Assembly (NCBI GenBank): GCA_019638285.1
Contig: JAHBUB010000009.1
Location: forward strand, 62,001 to 126,000
Reading direction: 5' to 3'
DNA from: Cyclobacteriaceae bacterium
Lineage (GTDB): Bacteria; Bacteroidota; Bacteroidia; Cytophagales; Cyclobacteriaceae
Length of the DNA: 64,000 bases
This document shows, in pieces, positions 17,079 to 26,271 of the stretch. Positions within the stretch are counted from its first letter, which is position 1. Each line of letters begins with the position of its first letter. The translations under genes were made by a program, and so were the position numbers. Below the pieces are notes generated by a model. The model ran no database searches, had not been told where the DNA came from, and was given only the letters and a program-made list of their open reading frames with translations.

Positions 17079-19415
17079 ATGAAATGGAATAGGCCAAGAC
17101 TCTTAAAAATACTTAGTGTCATTATCATTATATCATCAGGCTCATTCAAACAGTTAAGGGCTCAAACGCCATCACTTGATTGGGCAAAGGCATTAGGGGG
17201 AACAGGTAATGATGAGGGTCGCTCTGTTGCTACTGATTTAGCAGGAAACGTGTTTACAACGGGTAGATTCAATGGCACTGCTGATTTCGACCCCGGAGCT
17301 GGCACCTTTAACCTTACTTCCGCTGGGAACGATGACATCTTCATTTCTAAGCTTGACGCTACTGGAAATTTTGTTTGGGCCGTTGGCTTCGGAAGCACTA
17401 GTTATGATCAAGGAAGATCCATCGCTATTGATCCATTCGGAAATATTTTAGTCACTGGTGAATTTCGAAACACGATTGACTTTGATCCAGGAGCTGGCAT
17501 ATTCAACTTAACTGCACCATCAGGATTATATGATATTTATGTTTTGAAGTTAGATGGAAACGGAAATTTTGTTTGGGCGGTTTCCTTTGGAGATCCGGCC
17601 TCCAATTCAGATATCGGTTATGCGATCGATACTGATGTAACAGGAAATGTTTATGTAACTGGAATTTATAGTGGCACTGCCGACTTTGATCCTGGTGTAG
17701 GTACATTTCCTTTAACCGCCTTAGGGCCTGCTGGTTTCCCTGAAGTATTTATTTTAAAATTAAGCGCTGCTGGCAATTTTGTTTGGGCTAAATCGATTGG
17801 AGGCACAGCACAAGACCATGCTTATGGTATTTCAATCGATCCCTTGGGCAACGTGATTGTGGGCGGAGATTTTATTGGAACTGTTGATTTTGATCCAGGT
17901 GCGAGCATAGCCAATCTTACACCAATCGGTTTTCTGGATCCATTTATTTTGAAATTAGATGGTGATGGAAATTTTGTTTGGGCTAAATCTATTGGAGGAG
18001 GAGCTAGCGAGCAAATTTGGGCGGTGACAACTGATACAAATGGAAATATCTTTGCTACTGGTGATTTTCAAGGCAGTATTGACCTAGATCCTGGGGTCGG
18101 AACTTTTATTCAATTAGATGCAGGAACCGGGCCAGGAAGTGGAGATATTTTCATCCTAAAACTGGATGTCAATGGTAACTTTATATGGGGCGCAGGTTTT
18201 GGCGATAATCAGATAGATCGGGTTAGAGGCACGGCTGTTGATGGATTGGGAAACAGTTATTTTACTGGCTACTTTAGAGGTACGGTGGATTTTGATCCAG
18301 CAGTAGGTGTTTTCAATTTAAGTTCTACCCCTAGCACTGCCTCTGACATTTTCATATCTAAATATGATCCTTCCGGCAATCTTATTTGGGCAGGAAGCAT
18401 GGGCGGCACCAGCGATTTTGAAATAGGCAATTCCATTACTGTAAGCGCTGGAAATATCTATGTGACAGGAGGATTCTTTAACACAGCCGATTTCGATCCG
18501 GGAAGTGGAACGTTTAATCTTATAAGCAATGGCTCATTCGTAGATGCTTTTGTTGTAAAATTGGCACCAACCATTCCAGCCATTCCAACTATTATTTCAT
18601 TCACTCCAACAAGTGGAGCAGTCGGCAACATCGTTACAATTACTGGAACAAACTTCAGCACAACACCAACTGATAATCTTGCTATGTTTAATGGAGCAAC
18701 TGCAATGGTAACAGCAAGTACAACTACAAGTATTACTGTTATTGTTCTAGCAGGGGCAACCACAGGAAAAATTACCGTAACGGTTGGCGGAAATACAGCC
18801 ACCAGTGCAAGTAACTTTACAGTAACCACAAATCCCAACAATCAACCACCCGTTATTGCACCGAGCACAAGCGCTGCACCCATCAATGGAATTATTACGA
18901 TTGATCTCTTACGATTAATAAGCGATCCCGATGACAACGTTGATCTTTCAACACTCAGTCTTACCAGTAATATTTCAGAACAGGGCGCAGCGGCAAGCAT
19001 TACCTCAGCATTCGAGTTAGTATTAAATTATGGAGGTGTAGCTTTTGCAGGTACGGATCGAGTACTTCTATCTGTATGCGATTTATTAGGTGAGTGTGAT
19101 CAACAGGAACTAAGTATTGAAGTGAGAAGTGATGTTATTGTTTACAATGCCGTTTCTCCAAACAATGATGGCCTCAACGATATTTTCTACATCCGGTACA
19201 TCAATTTACTTCCAGAAACCAGAGAAAATAAAGTTTCTATTTATAATCGTTGGGGTGACTTGATTTTCGAAACAACTAATTATGACAATGATGTCAATGT
19301 TTTCAAAGGCATTAATAAAAATGGGAATGACGTGACTTCAGGTACTTACTTTTACAAAATTGAGTTTAAAAGTGGTCGGGAAAAAATAACTGGGTTTCTG
19401 TCTGTAAAGCAATAA
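17079..19415 (+). CDS. T9SS-sorted surface protein with SBBP propeller repeats, TIG and CHU_C
   Basis: 778 residues from the ATG at 17079 (a TTG two codons upstream is less likely). A signal peptide ends RAQ at about 29. Then come seven repeats of about 66 residues, each with a 'GNVFVTGxF.GTxDFDPGxG' strand pattern typical of SBBP beta-propeller repeats. Seven FDPG-like motifs can be counted, which would fit one seven-bladed propeller. IPT/TIG (about 505-585), a cadherin-like domain (about 590-690, shared with the protein at 8605) and CHU_C (about 690-778, IYNRWGDLIFE) follow. It is predicted to leave the cell by T9SS. There is no catalytic domain; a binding or structural role is likely. The inverted repeat upstream points to control by the adjacent two-component system. 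Confidence 0.88.
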   Translation: MKWNRPRLLKILSVIIIISSGSFKQLRAQTPSLDWAKALGGTGNDEGRSVATDLAGNVFTTGRFNGTADFDPGAGTFNLTSAGNDDIFISKLDATGNFVWAVGFGSTSYDQGRSIAIDPFGNILVTGEFRNTIDFDPGAGIFNLTAPSGLYDIYVLKLDGNGNFVWAVSFGDPASNSDIGYAIDTDVTGNVYVTGIYSGTADFDPGVGTFPLTALGPAGFPEVFILKLSAAGNFVWAKSIGGTAQDHAYGISIDPLGNVIVGGDFIGTVDFDPGASIANLTPIGFLDPFILKLDGDGNFVWAKSIGGGASEQIWAVTTDTNGNIFATGDFQGSIDLDPGVGTFIQLDAGTGPGSGDIFILKLDVNGNFIWGAGFGDNQIDRVRGTAVDGLGNSYFTGYFRGTVDFDPAVGVFNLSSTPSTASDIFISKYDPSGNLIWAGSMGGTSDFEIGNSITVSAGNIYVTGGFFNTADFDPGSGTFNLISNGSFVDAFVVKLAPTIPAIPTIISFTPTSGAVGNIVTITGTNFSTTPTDNLAMFNGATAMVTASTTTSITVIVLAGATTGKITVTVGGNTATSASNFTVTTNPNNQPPVIAPSTSAAPINGIITIDLLRLISDPDDNVDLSTLSLTSNISEQGAAASITSAFELVLNYGGVAFAGTDRVLLSVCDLLGECDQQELSIEVRSDVIVYNAVSPNNDGLNDIFYIRYINLLPETRENKVSIYNRWGDLIFETTNYDNDVNVFKGINKNGNDVTSGTYFYKIEFKSGREKITGFLSVKQ

Positions 19416-19553
19416 CCAACTTTTACTGCCACTCCTTTTTGGTCATTACTCCTCACACAAAATGCTTTCAATTTATAGCCAGAAAAATAATGCAGATCAC
19501 AACAATGAAATATTGCTTTAAAGACCGATATTTAAATACACATAAAGTTTATT

Positions 19554-20414
19554 ATGCGGAATATCGGAATCAGCCTGTGTTTTGTTCTATTTATTGTAAG
19601 TGCCAAGGGGCAAATAATCAGCACTTTTGATAGTGATGCTGACGGATGGACAGGCATCGACAATCTAACAGGATCTAACCCAACTTATCAATCCAACGGA
19701 GGAAATCCGGGTGGATACATTGAAGTAGTAGATGGGGTGCAGGGCACAGCCACTTATTTCAATGCACCAGCCAAATTCTTAGGCAACAGATCCTCTTCTT
19801 ATGGAGCCACACTTCGATTTGACCTACAGGTTTCGATAACACCCAACAGCAGTACGGCTGGAGTGCGACTTATAGGGGGTGGTATTACATTGGTAAAATT
19901 GCTACCTGACTTACCGGCTGTCGCGCCTGCCTGGACATCCTATACATTTAAACTGGACGAATCGGAAGATTGGAAAATCATTAACACCTACGGAAATATT
20001 GCCGATGCAGAAGATATCAAAACTGTGTTGGGCTCATTAACTGCCATTGGAATTAATGGCGAGTACAGTACAGTTGCTGATGATGGTGGAGGTTTGGATA
20101 ATGTAGTTTTGGAAACAACCGTTGTTCCAGATATTGAAGTTTACAATGGAATTTCCCCAAACAACGATTCCAAAAATGATTCATTCAAAATTCTCAACAT
20201 TGACTTATCTCCCGATACGCAAAATAACAATGTAACGATATACAATCGCTGGGGCGATTTGGTTTTCGAAACCGTCAATTATGATAACACAAAAAATGTG
20301 TTTAAAGGCCTAAATTCAAGTGGCGACAGACTTCCTTCAGGAATTTACTTTTATAAAATTGAATTTGCTAGTGCAAGAGAATCAATAACAGGATACCTCA
20401 CCTTAAAACATTAA
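19554..20414 (+). CDS. Short T9SS-sorted surface protein: laminin-B-like domain plus CHU_C
   Basis: 286 residues: a signal peptide (1-19, ending AKG), a laminin-B-like jelly roll (about 20-190, beginning ISTFDSDADGWTG) and CHU_C (about 195-286, NGISPNNDSKND, IYNRWGDLVFE). It is in effect the N- and C-terminal domains of the 1605-residue protein at 8605 joined together without the propeller and TIG parts. The opening ITSTFDADADGW / IISTFDSDADGW is nearly identical in the two. It starts 138 bases after the previous stop and could be co-transcribed with it. No inverted repeat like that at 17028 is present in the gap. Confidence 0.85.
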   Translation: MRNIGISLCFVLFIVSAKGQIISTFDSDADGWTGIDNLTGSNPTYQSNGGNPGGYIEVVDGVQGTATYFNAPAKFLGNRSSSYGATLRFDLQVSITPNSSTAGVRLIGGGITLVKLLPDLPAVAPAWTSYTFKLDESEDWKIINTYGNIADAEDIKTVLGSLTAIGINGEYSTVADDGGGLDNVVLETTVVPDIEVYNGISPNNDSKNDSFKILNIDLSPDTQNNNVTIYNRWGDLVFETVNYDNTKNVFKGLNSSGDRLPSGIYFYKIEFASARESITGYLTLKH

Positions 20415-20483
20415 TGCCCTTAATAAAAAGAAGAACATTAGTGCTGTAACCTAAGTGGGGTTAAAAATTGTCAGTTTGTTTAA

Positions 20484-21182
20484 TTACAAAACTGTTAACG
20501 CATTTAACAAGTCTTTTCTGTATGATTTACCAATGGGCACCCTGAGATGGTCGATAAAAGCATATCCTTCTTGAATTGTTGTAATCAACGACAAGTTGAT
20601 AAGATAGGATTTATGAATTCTGAAAAATTGCTGATTCACCAATTTATCCTCCACCGCCTTTAATGTATGGGTAAGTAAGTACCGATCATTCTCTAACTGT
20701 ACGTAAGCATAATTATCGTATGCTTCCACCCAAAAAATATCTTTTGGATTCAGGCCTATCAATTGCTGGTCTTTCTTAACAAATACTTTTTCAAAGGAAT
20801 CAGAACTATTTTTAGGTCGTTGCTTAAACAAGGCCAATTCGATATTGGCAATCAGGTTATTCTCCTGAAAAGGTTTAACCAGATAGGCGTCAGGCTTTAA
20901 TTTCCTTAAGGAATCAATCGTCTTGTTGTCAGAGAAAGCCGTTATAAAAATAAATGGTATGGACGAACGAATTTTCATACGCTCTGCCAGTGCAATCCCA
21001 CTCATTGCACCTGCTAGTCCTACATCCAACAACACGAGGTCTGGAGTTTCTTTCAGAATAAAAGGCAATGCCTCCTCACCAGAATCAAATGAACCTAAAA
21101 CCTTGTGACCCATGCGTTTCAGCATCATGGCAAGGTCAAGAGCAATAACAGACTCGTCCTCTACGATTACAATTCGAGTCAT
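20484..21182 (-). CDS. LytTR-family response regulator
   Basis: 232 residues. Receiver domain with Asp9/Glu10, phosphoacceptor Asp53 (LVLLDVGLAG), FITAFSD and the Lys in YLVKPFQ. A LytTR DNA-binding domain (about 135-230) has IFWVEAYDNYAYVQL and FFRIHKSYLINL. It regulates transcription in response to the partner kinase, whose TGA overlaps this ATG (ATGA at 21179-21182). It is a different regulator class from the two LuxR types upstream. The gap 20415-20483 between the convergent genes shows no clear terminator. Confidence 0.92.
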   Translation of the reverse strand: MTRIVIVEDESVIALDLAMMLKRMGHKVLGSFDSGEEALPFILKETPDLVLLDVGLAGAMSGIALAERMKIRSSIPFIFITAFSDNKTIDSLRKLKPDAYLVKPFQENNLIANIELALFKQRPKNSSDSFEKVFVKKDQQLIGLNPKDIFWVEAYDNYAYVQLENDRYLLTHTLKAVEDKLVNQQFFRIHKSYLINLSLITTIQEGYAFIDHLRVPIGKSYRKDLLNALTVL

Positions 21183-23122
21183 AACACCGGGGCTTTAACA
21201 AGGAAGATCAACTCTGTACTCACTCCGTTGGTTGTTTCAATTCTCAATTCAGCTTTCAATTTTTTACTTAAATCCCTAATCAAGACCATCCCTAAACTTC
21301 CTTCCCTCATTAAATCAATTCCTCCATTTCCTCTTCCGTTATCACAAACCGAAAGCAGGTATTTGTCATTGTTCTTTTGGAAGCGTACCGTTATAATGCC
21401 TTTGGATAAATCATTAAATGCATGCTTAAAACAATTGCTCACCAATTCATTTACTATCAAACCCATGGGTATTGCCACGTCTACATCCATTACTACATCA
21501 ATCGCTTTAAATTTTACTTCAATATCTTTATCATCAGTCTGGTAGCTGCTCTCCAAATTATCTAACAAATTTAGTAGATACTGCCGAATATTGATTTCCG
21601 TTACAGAATCCTGGCTGTACAAATTATGATGAATAAGCGACATGGCGTGAACCCTGTTCTTACTCTCTAGCACAGTCTCTGAAGCCGTGCGTTCAGTTAT
21701 ATTATGAGATTGAAGGTTTAATAAGCTTGTAATCATCTGAAGATTGTTCTTCACACGATGGTGGACCTCCTTCATCAGAAGCTCCTTTTCAGTCAACGAA
21801 GTCTGGATAAGAGTATTCTTTTCTTTCAATATTGTAGCTGTGCGTTTCCAACTCCGGTAAAAAATAATAATTGAAATAAGAAAAATGAATAAAACGGCAG
21901 AACTAAAAATGAAAGCATTTCGCTCCTTACTTTTTTCAATTGCGAATAGTTCCGCCTGTTGATTAGCCAATTTTAATTCTGCAATTTCTCTCGCCTTTTC
22001 TTGATTCTGATAGCGTTGTTCCCATTCTGTAGTGCGATCAATTACTTCATTGGTAAGCACTTGGGCGTTTAGTCGGGCATATGCTTTTTGATAAAACAAA
22101 GATTGTCTATAGTCTCCTTGCCTTTCATGGTGCTCTGCCAATTGCAAATAGAAACCCATAGTTTGATCTACCAGTTCTTTCTCTGACACAAATTGTTGCC
22201 CCTTTGTAAAGTATTGATTGGCCGCAGTATAATTACCAATAAGTGATTCAATCGCCCCAAGATACCCATAAGCGGTAATCTTCAGATTAAGATCAGTAAG
22301 CTTTGAGTCGTTAGCAGCTGGGGTAAAATAGTTCCTCGCCTGATTGTAATCCTTATTGTCAAAGTAAATTATTCCCAATCCATTGGATGCATAATATTGA
22401 AATAGATTATCATCTGTGTCCAATGAAAAATCATATACCTTTTTAAAATATTTCTTTGCGCTATCATACTGATTAAACGAGCTAAATGCGTTTGCTAGAT
22501 TAATAAAAAGATTGGCTGTTTGTTCATTCTCTTGGTTTCCTCCTGACAGCTTCAATGCACGTTGATATACATCAATTGCTTTTTCATACTGACGAGAGCG
22601 TCTATATATTATTCCAAGGTTATTGTAAACCTTAGACAACCCTATTGCCCCACGGCTATGATTGTTATACACAGCAATTGCATCTTCATAATAAAGTAAG
22701 GCAGCTACATAATCACCATCTAGCAATTTTAATGTCCCTAGGCTAAAATATGAATCAGCAATTTGCAGGGTATCCTTGGACAGAATAGATAGGTTTAATC
22801 CGGCTAAATAATATTGTCTAGCAGAATCGATGTGATATGCATAGTCATGGGCATAGGCTATACCCCTCAGGCCATATATAATATTTAAAGTATCATTCGC
22901 AATCAGTGCCTTTTTATACAACAGTTGTCCATACCAAAGGGCAGAATCAAAATTAGATTCAGCCCAAGCCTGGTTGAGACCATGATACAACTTCAATCTG
23001 GCGCCTTCATCAGAAGCCGCCTCCAATTGAAGCTTCAAACTATCAATTTTGTCCCTGGACTGCGCTCTTAAATTAAATACTAACCCCGCCAGTACAATTA
23101 CACTCAAATACCATTTACCCAT
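21179..23122 (-). CDS. TPR sensor histidine kinase (HisKA_2 type)
   Basis: 647 residues from the ATG at 23122; the frame extends to a TTG at 23146 but the signal peptide fits MGKWYLSVIVLAGLVF better. An exported TPR array (about 35-340) is followed by a coiled coil, a membrane helix (about 395-415), a HisKA_2 domain with EVHHRVKNNLQMITSLLNL (His at about 451) and a HATPase domain (NELVSNCFKHAF, DNGRGN). The pairing with a LytTR regulator is usual for this kinase type in Bacteroidota. The gene is divergent from the FISUMP lipoprotein genes that begin 136 bases away, which makes them possible targets (inference). Confidence 0.9.
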   Translation of the reverse strand: MGKWYLSVIVLAGLVFNLRAQSRDKIDSLKLQLEAASDEGARLKLYHGLNQAWAESNFDSALWYGQLLYKKALIANDTLNIIYGLRGIAYAHDYAYHIDSARQYYLAGLNLSILSKDTLQIADSYFSLGTLKLLDGDYVAALLYYEDAIAVYNNHSRGAIGLSKVYNNLGIIYRRSRQYEKAIDVYQRALKLSGGNQENEQTANLFINLANAFSSFNQYDSAKKYFKKVYDFSLDTDDNLFQYYASNGLGIIYFDNKDYNQARNYFTPAANDSKLTDLNLKITAYGYLGAIESLIGNYTAANQYFTKGQQFVSEKELVDQTMGFYLQLAEHHERQGDYRQSLFYQKAYARLNAQVLTNEVIDRTTEWEQRYQNQEKAREIAELKLANQQAELFAIEKSKERNAFIFSSAVLFIFLISIIIFYRSWKRTATILKEKNTLIQTSLTEKELLMKEVHHRVKNNLQMITSLLNLQSHNITERTASETVLESKNRVHAMSLIHHNLYSQDSVTEINIRQYLLNLLDNLESSYQTDDKDIEVKFKAIDVVMDVDVAIPMGLIVNELVSNCFKHAFNDLSKGIITVRFQKNNDKYLLSVCDNGRGNGGIDLMREGSLGMVLIRDLSKKLKAELRIETTNGVSTELIFLVKAPVL

Positions 23123-23258
23123 GTAATTATAACTTTTACTTACCAAAATAAGGCGTTCACTCAGATTAATCCCAATAATACTTAAGAGCGGGTATTTTGC
23201 AGTTTAAATACAGCAAAACTGTTAGGTATTTTTTACACAGCAATAAATTTTCTATACG

Positions 23259-24842
23259 ATGAAAGGCAAGTATTTTAGCTATCCATTTACCATCACAATC
23301 CTATGTCTCCTTTTTTTGATCAGTTGTAAGGATGATGAATTGGAGATCAATTTACCTGAAATCACCACTACAGCTGTTATCGATATTACTGAGACTACTG
23401 CCATCAGTGGAGGTACTATTATCTCTGATGGAGGGGCAGCCGTTACTGCACGTGGTGTATGCTGGAGTGAGAATGAAAACCCCACCACTGCAGATTTTAA
23501 AACTACTGACGGTAAGGGCACCGGAAGTTTCAGCAGTCAAATGGAAGGAATGTCCTCTGGTACTGCATTTTTTGTAAGAGCATATGCCACCAATGCAAAA
23601 GGCACTGCCTATGGCAACAGTATCTCAATAGCTACTTTGCCTGAACTTGTGGCACCAACGTTAACCACAACAGCCGCAACTGAAATTACCCAGACTACCG
23701 CCATGAGCGGTGGCGCCATTACCTCCGATGGAGGTGCGGCTGTTACAGCACGTGGTGTATGTTGGAGTAGCAATGAAAACCCCACCACAGCAGATTTTAA
23801 AACCATTGACGGTGAGGGCACAGGAAGTTTCAGCAGTCAACTGGAAGGAATGTCGCCTGGTACTACATTTTTTTTAAGAGCATACGCCACCAATGCAATA
23901 GGCACTGCCTATGGTAACAGTATTTCAATAGCTACTTTGCCTGAACTTGTGGCACCAACGTTAACCACAACAGCCATTTCCCAAATTGGCTATATCGCAG
24001 CAAGTAGCGGTGGAGAAACTTTATCCGATGGCGGCTCAGCGATTACCTCCAAAGGCATATGTTGGAGTACAACACAGAACCCCACTATAGCGGATAGTAA
24101 AACCACCGATGGTACCGGGACCGGAAACTATACCAGTGCACTAACCGGACTCACACCAAACACCAAGTACTATGTAAGAGCATACGCCACTAATACCGTA
24201 GGAACAGGATATGGAAGTGATGTGTCCTTCACTACTTTGGAGGGCGTTGTAGATGGTGATGACAATTTATACACCACCGTAACAATTGGCACGCAGGTAT
24301 GGCTGAAAGAGAATTTGAAAACAACAAAGTATACCAATGGCGATATAATTGGAACAACCGATCCAGATAACTTCGATTTAGGTAATGATGCAGACGTTAA
24401 TGCTAAATACCAATGGCCAGTTAATCGTGATGAAAGTACCGAGTCCGTTTATGGAAGACTTTACACCTGGCATGCTATCACGGATAGTCGTGGCGTATGC
24501 CCAGCAGGGTGGCATGTACCGACTTTTACAGAAATGGATGCAATGACAAATGAGTTAGGAGGTAACTCTATTGCCGGAGATAAACTAAAGGAAGCTGGCA
24601 CCACACATTGGGCAAGCCCAAATGCAGGCACCAATGAGACTGGATTCTCTGCATTGCCAGCAGGCTTTCGGCAAGCCAATGGATATTTCGATGTTTTGGG
24701 TTATCGCAATATTCTGTGGACACAAAGTGCCAATGGCGAAACGACTGCCTATATCTTTAAGTTATACGAAAGTGATGGTTCATTTACTCTTGGCTACGAA
24801 AATAAGAAGTCAGCCTATACGGTTCGCTGTTTAAAAGACTAG
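23259..24842 (+). CDS. FISUMP-domain lipoprotein with three fibronectin-like repeats
   Basis: 527 residues with a lipoprotein signal (lipobox LISC, Cys23, followed by KDD). Three repeats of about 100 residues (from about 30 to 330) follow, each with 'SGG.I.SDGG..VT.RGVCWS..ENPT' and 'FFVRAYATN..GTAYG'. The C-terminal about 190 residues are a Fibrobacter succinogenes major paralogous (FISUMP) domain, with GTQVWLKENLKTTKY, SRGVCPAGWHVPT and a final 'YTVRCLKD'. It is likely anchored on the cell surface; its function is unknown and binding or adhesion is assumed. Repeats 1 and 2 are nearly identical at the DNA level, in a 300-base register. Confidence 0.85.
   Translation: MKGKYFSYPFTITILCLLFLISCKDDELEINLPEITTTAVIDITETTAISGGTIISDGGAAVTARGVCWSENENPTTADFKTTDGKGTGSFSSQMEGMSSGTAFFVRAYATNAKGTAYGNSISIATLPELVAPTLTTTAATEITQTTAMSGGAITSDGGAAVTARGVCWSSNENPTTADFKTIDGEGTGSFSSQLEGMSPGTTFFLRAYATNAIGTAYGNSISIATLPELVAPTLTTTAISQIGYIAASSGGETLSDGGSAITSKGICWSTTQNPTIADSKTTDGTGTGNYTSALTGLTPNTKYYVRAYATNTVGTGYGSDVSFTTLEGVVDGDDNLYTTVTIGTQVWLKENLKTTKYTNGDIIGTTDPDNFDLGNDADVNAKYQWPVNRDESTESVYGRLYTWHAITDSRGVCPAGWHVPTFTEMDAMTNELGGNSIAGDKLKEAGTTHWASPNAGTNETGFSALPAGFRQANGYFDVLGYRNILWTQSANGETTAYIFKLYESDGSFTLGYENKKSAYTVRCLKD
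23632..23976 (+). repeat. 300-base direct repeat within the FISUMP lipoprotein gene
   Basis: The stretch beginning GCTACTTTGCCTGAACTTGT occurs at 23632-23676 and again at 23932-23976: 45 identical bases at exactly 300-base spacing. The intervening units (about 23340-23640 and 23640-23940) are also closely similar, so the copy number could change by recombination. Confidence 0.75.
24024..24242 (+). repeat. Repeat unit shared between the two FISUMP genes (copy A)
   Basis: The unit beginning TCCGATGGCGGCTCAGCGAT is closely matched at 25372-25587 in the next gene, with long identical runs such as GGAGTACAACACAGAACCCC. This points to recent duplication or gene conversion. Confidence 0.7.
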
Positions 24843-24896
24843 CTACCTCTTAGGTAGTTTTTTTCTAAAAAAGATCTGATAAAAAAACATAGCCCA

Positions 24897-26192
24897 ATGA
24901 AAATAAAATATTTAAGTGTATTAATAATCTTTGGCATTTTCTTAGCCATTAGTTGTAAAGATGATGTTGATCCTACTGTTGACAGTATCAAAATTGTAAC
25001 ACCAACACTTACTACAGGTGCGGCCACCAATATTACAATAACAACAGCAACCAGTGGCGGGGAAATTACTGATGACGGTGGTGATAACATTTCCATACGT
25101 GGTATCTGCTGGAGCACAACAGAAAACCCTACCATGGTTAACGATAAAATTGCCAGTAGTGCGGGGACAGCTGCTTTTAGTAGTACAATGGAAGGCCTCG
25201 TCCCGAACACCAAATATTATGTGAGGGCATTCGCGTCCAACTCTGCTGGAACGGGATATGGAAACCAAATATCCTTCACCACATTGCAAGAAATAAAATT
25301 GCCTATATTAACAACTGCCGAGATTACCGACATTACATTGATCACAGCAAGTGGCGGTGGTGAAATTTCATCCGATGGTGGCTCAGCGATTACTTCCAAA
25401 GGCCTATGCTGGAGTACAACACAGAACCCCACTATAGCGGATAGTAAAACCACAAATGGTACCGGGACCGGAAACTATACCAGTGCATTAACCGGATTAA
25501 TCCCAAACACCACGTACTATGTAAGGGCGTACGCCACCAATACAGTAGGGACAGGTTATGGAGGTGATGTGTCATTCACTACGTTGGATGGAATAGTAGA
25601 TGGTGATGGAAACATCTATACCACTGTAGCCATTGGCACGCAGGTATGGCTCCAACAAAATCTAAAAACAACCAAATACAACAATGGTGACCCAATAGGC
25701 ACTACTGATCCAGTATACTTAAACATTGACACTGAAACTTCCCCTAAATACCAATGGGCCTATTCAGGTGAAGAAAGTAATGTCACTACCAATGGATTAC
25801 TCTATACGTGGTATGCTGTAACAGATAGTAGGGGTGTATGTCCTTCTGGATGGCATCTACCCACGAGTAATGAATGGGAGGCACTCATCGCATATCTTGG
25901 TACCAGTGCTGTTGCAGGAGGTAAACTGAAAGAAGAAGGGACAACCCATTGGGGCGAACCTAATACAGGAGCTACAAACGAAAGTGGGTTTACCGCACTC
26001 CCATCTGGCTATAGAGCAAGACATGGTAATTATTATCAAAAAAATACCACAGGGAATTTCTGGTCAGCCACCGAAACAAACATAGGTAATGGAACGGTTG
26101 GTTCGTATATTTTAAATAAATCAAATTCAGAATTTAATTACGGGATCACTCATCCTAATAATGGATTGTCTGCCCGTTGCTTAAAAGGTTAA
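24897..26192 (+). CDS. FISUMP-domain lipoprotein with two fibronectin-like repeats
   Basis: 431 residues, a paralogue of the preceding gene. Lipobox AISC gives Cys20, again followed by KDD. Two repeats (about 40-235) carry RGICWSTTENPT and KGLCWSTTQNPT, and the FISUMP domain (about 240-431) has GTQVWLQQNLKTTKY, SRGVCPSGWHLPTSNEW and 'LSARCLKG'. It starts 54 bases after the first gene and ends at a strong terminator, so the two probably form one operon. The second repeat is nearly identical in DNA to the third repeat of the neighbour. It is probably surface-exposed. Confidence 0.85.
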   Translation: MKIKYLSVLIIFGIFLAISCKDDVDPTVDSIKIVTPTLTTGAATNITITTATSGGEITDDGGDNISIRGICWSTTENPTMVNDKIASSAGTAAFSSTMEGLVPNTKYYVRAFASNSAGTGYGNQISFTTLQEIKLPILTTAEITDITLITASGGGEISSDGGSAITSKGLCWSTTQNPTIADSKTTNGTGTGNYTSALTGLIPNTTYYVRAYATNTVGTGYGGDVSFTTLDGIVDGDGNIYTTVAIGTQVWLQQNLKTTKYNNGDPIGTTDPVYLNIDTETSPKYQWAYSGEESNVTTNGLLYTWYAVTDSRGVCPSGWHLPTSNEWEALIAYLGTSAVAGGKLKEEGTTHWGEPNTGATNESGFTALPSGYRARHGNYYQKNTTGNFWSATETNIGNGTVGSYILNKSNSEFNYGITHPNNGLSARCLKG

Positions 26193-26217
26193 CTTCACTT
26201 AAAATTTTGCTACGTAA

Positions 26218-26254
26218 AAAAGGGATTCCTGCTATGGAGTCCCTTTTGCTTTTT
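26218..26254 (+). terminator. Terminator after the FISUMP genes, possibly bidirectional
   Basis: AAAAGGGA (26218-26225) pairs with TCCCTTTT (26240-26247). The stem is extended by TTCC/GGAG around a six-base loop and followed by GCTTTTT. The A-run on the left gives a U-tail on the other strand, so it could also end pyrD, whose stop is at 26272. Confidence 0.8.
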
Positions 26255-26271
26255 AGTATCACTTGCATCAG

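Noticed and set aside
19490-19512. Third copy of the inverted repeat upstream of the short surface protein (ATCACAACAATGAAAT)
   Set aside because: Only the first six bases match the 18-base motif, and the arms are not symmetric.
23340-24240. Regular direct repeats that could suggest a CRISPR array
   Set aside because: The unit is 300 bases, coding and in frame, without short identical repeats or spacers, so it is a domain repeat.
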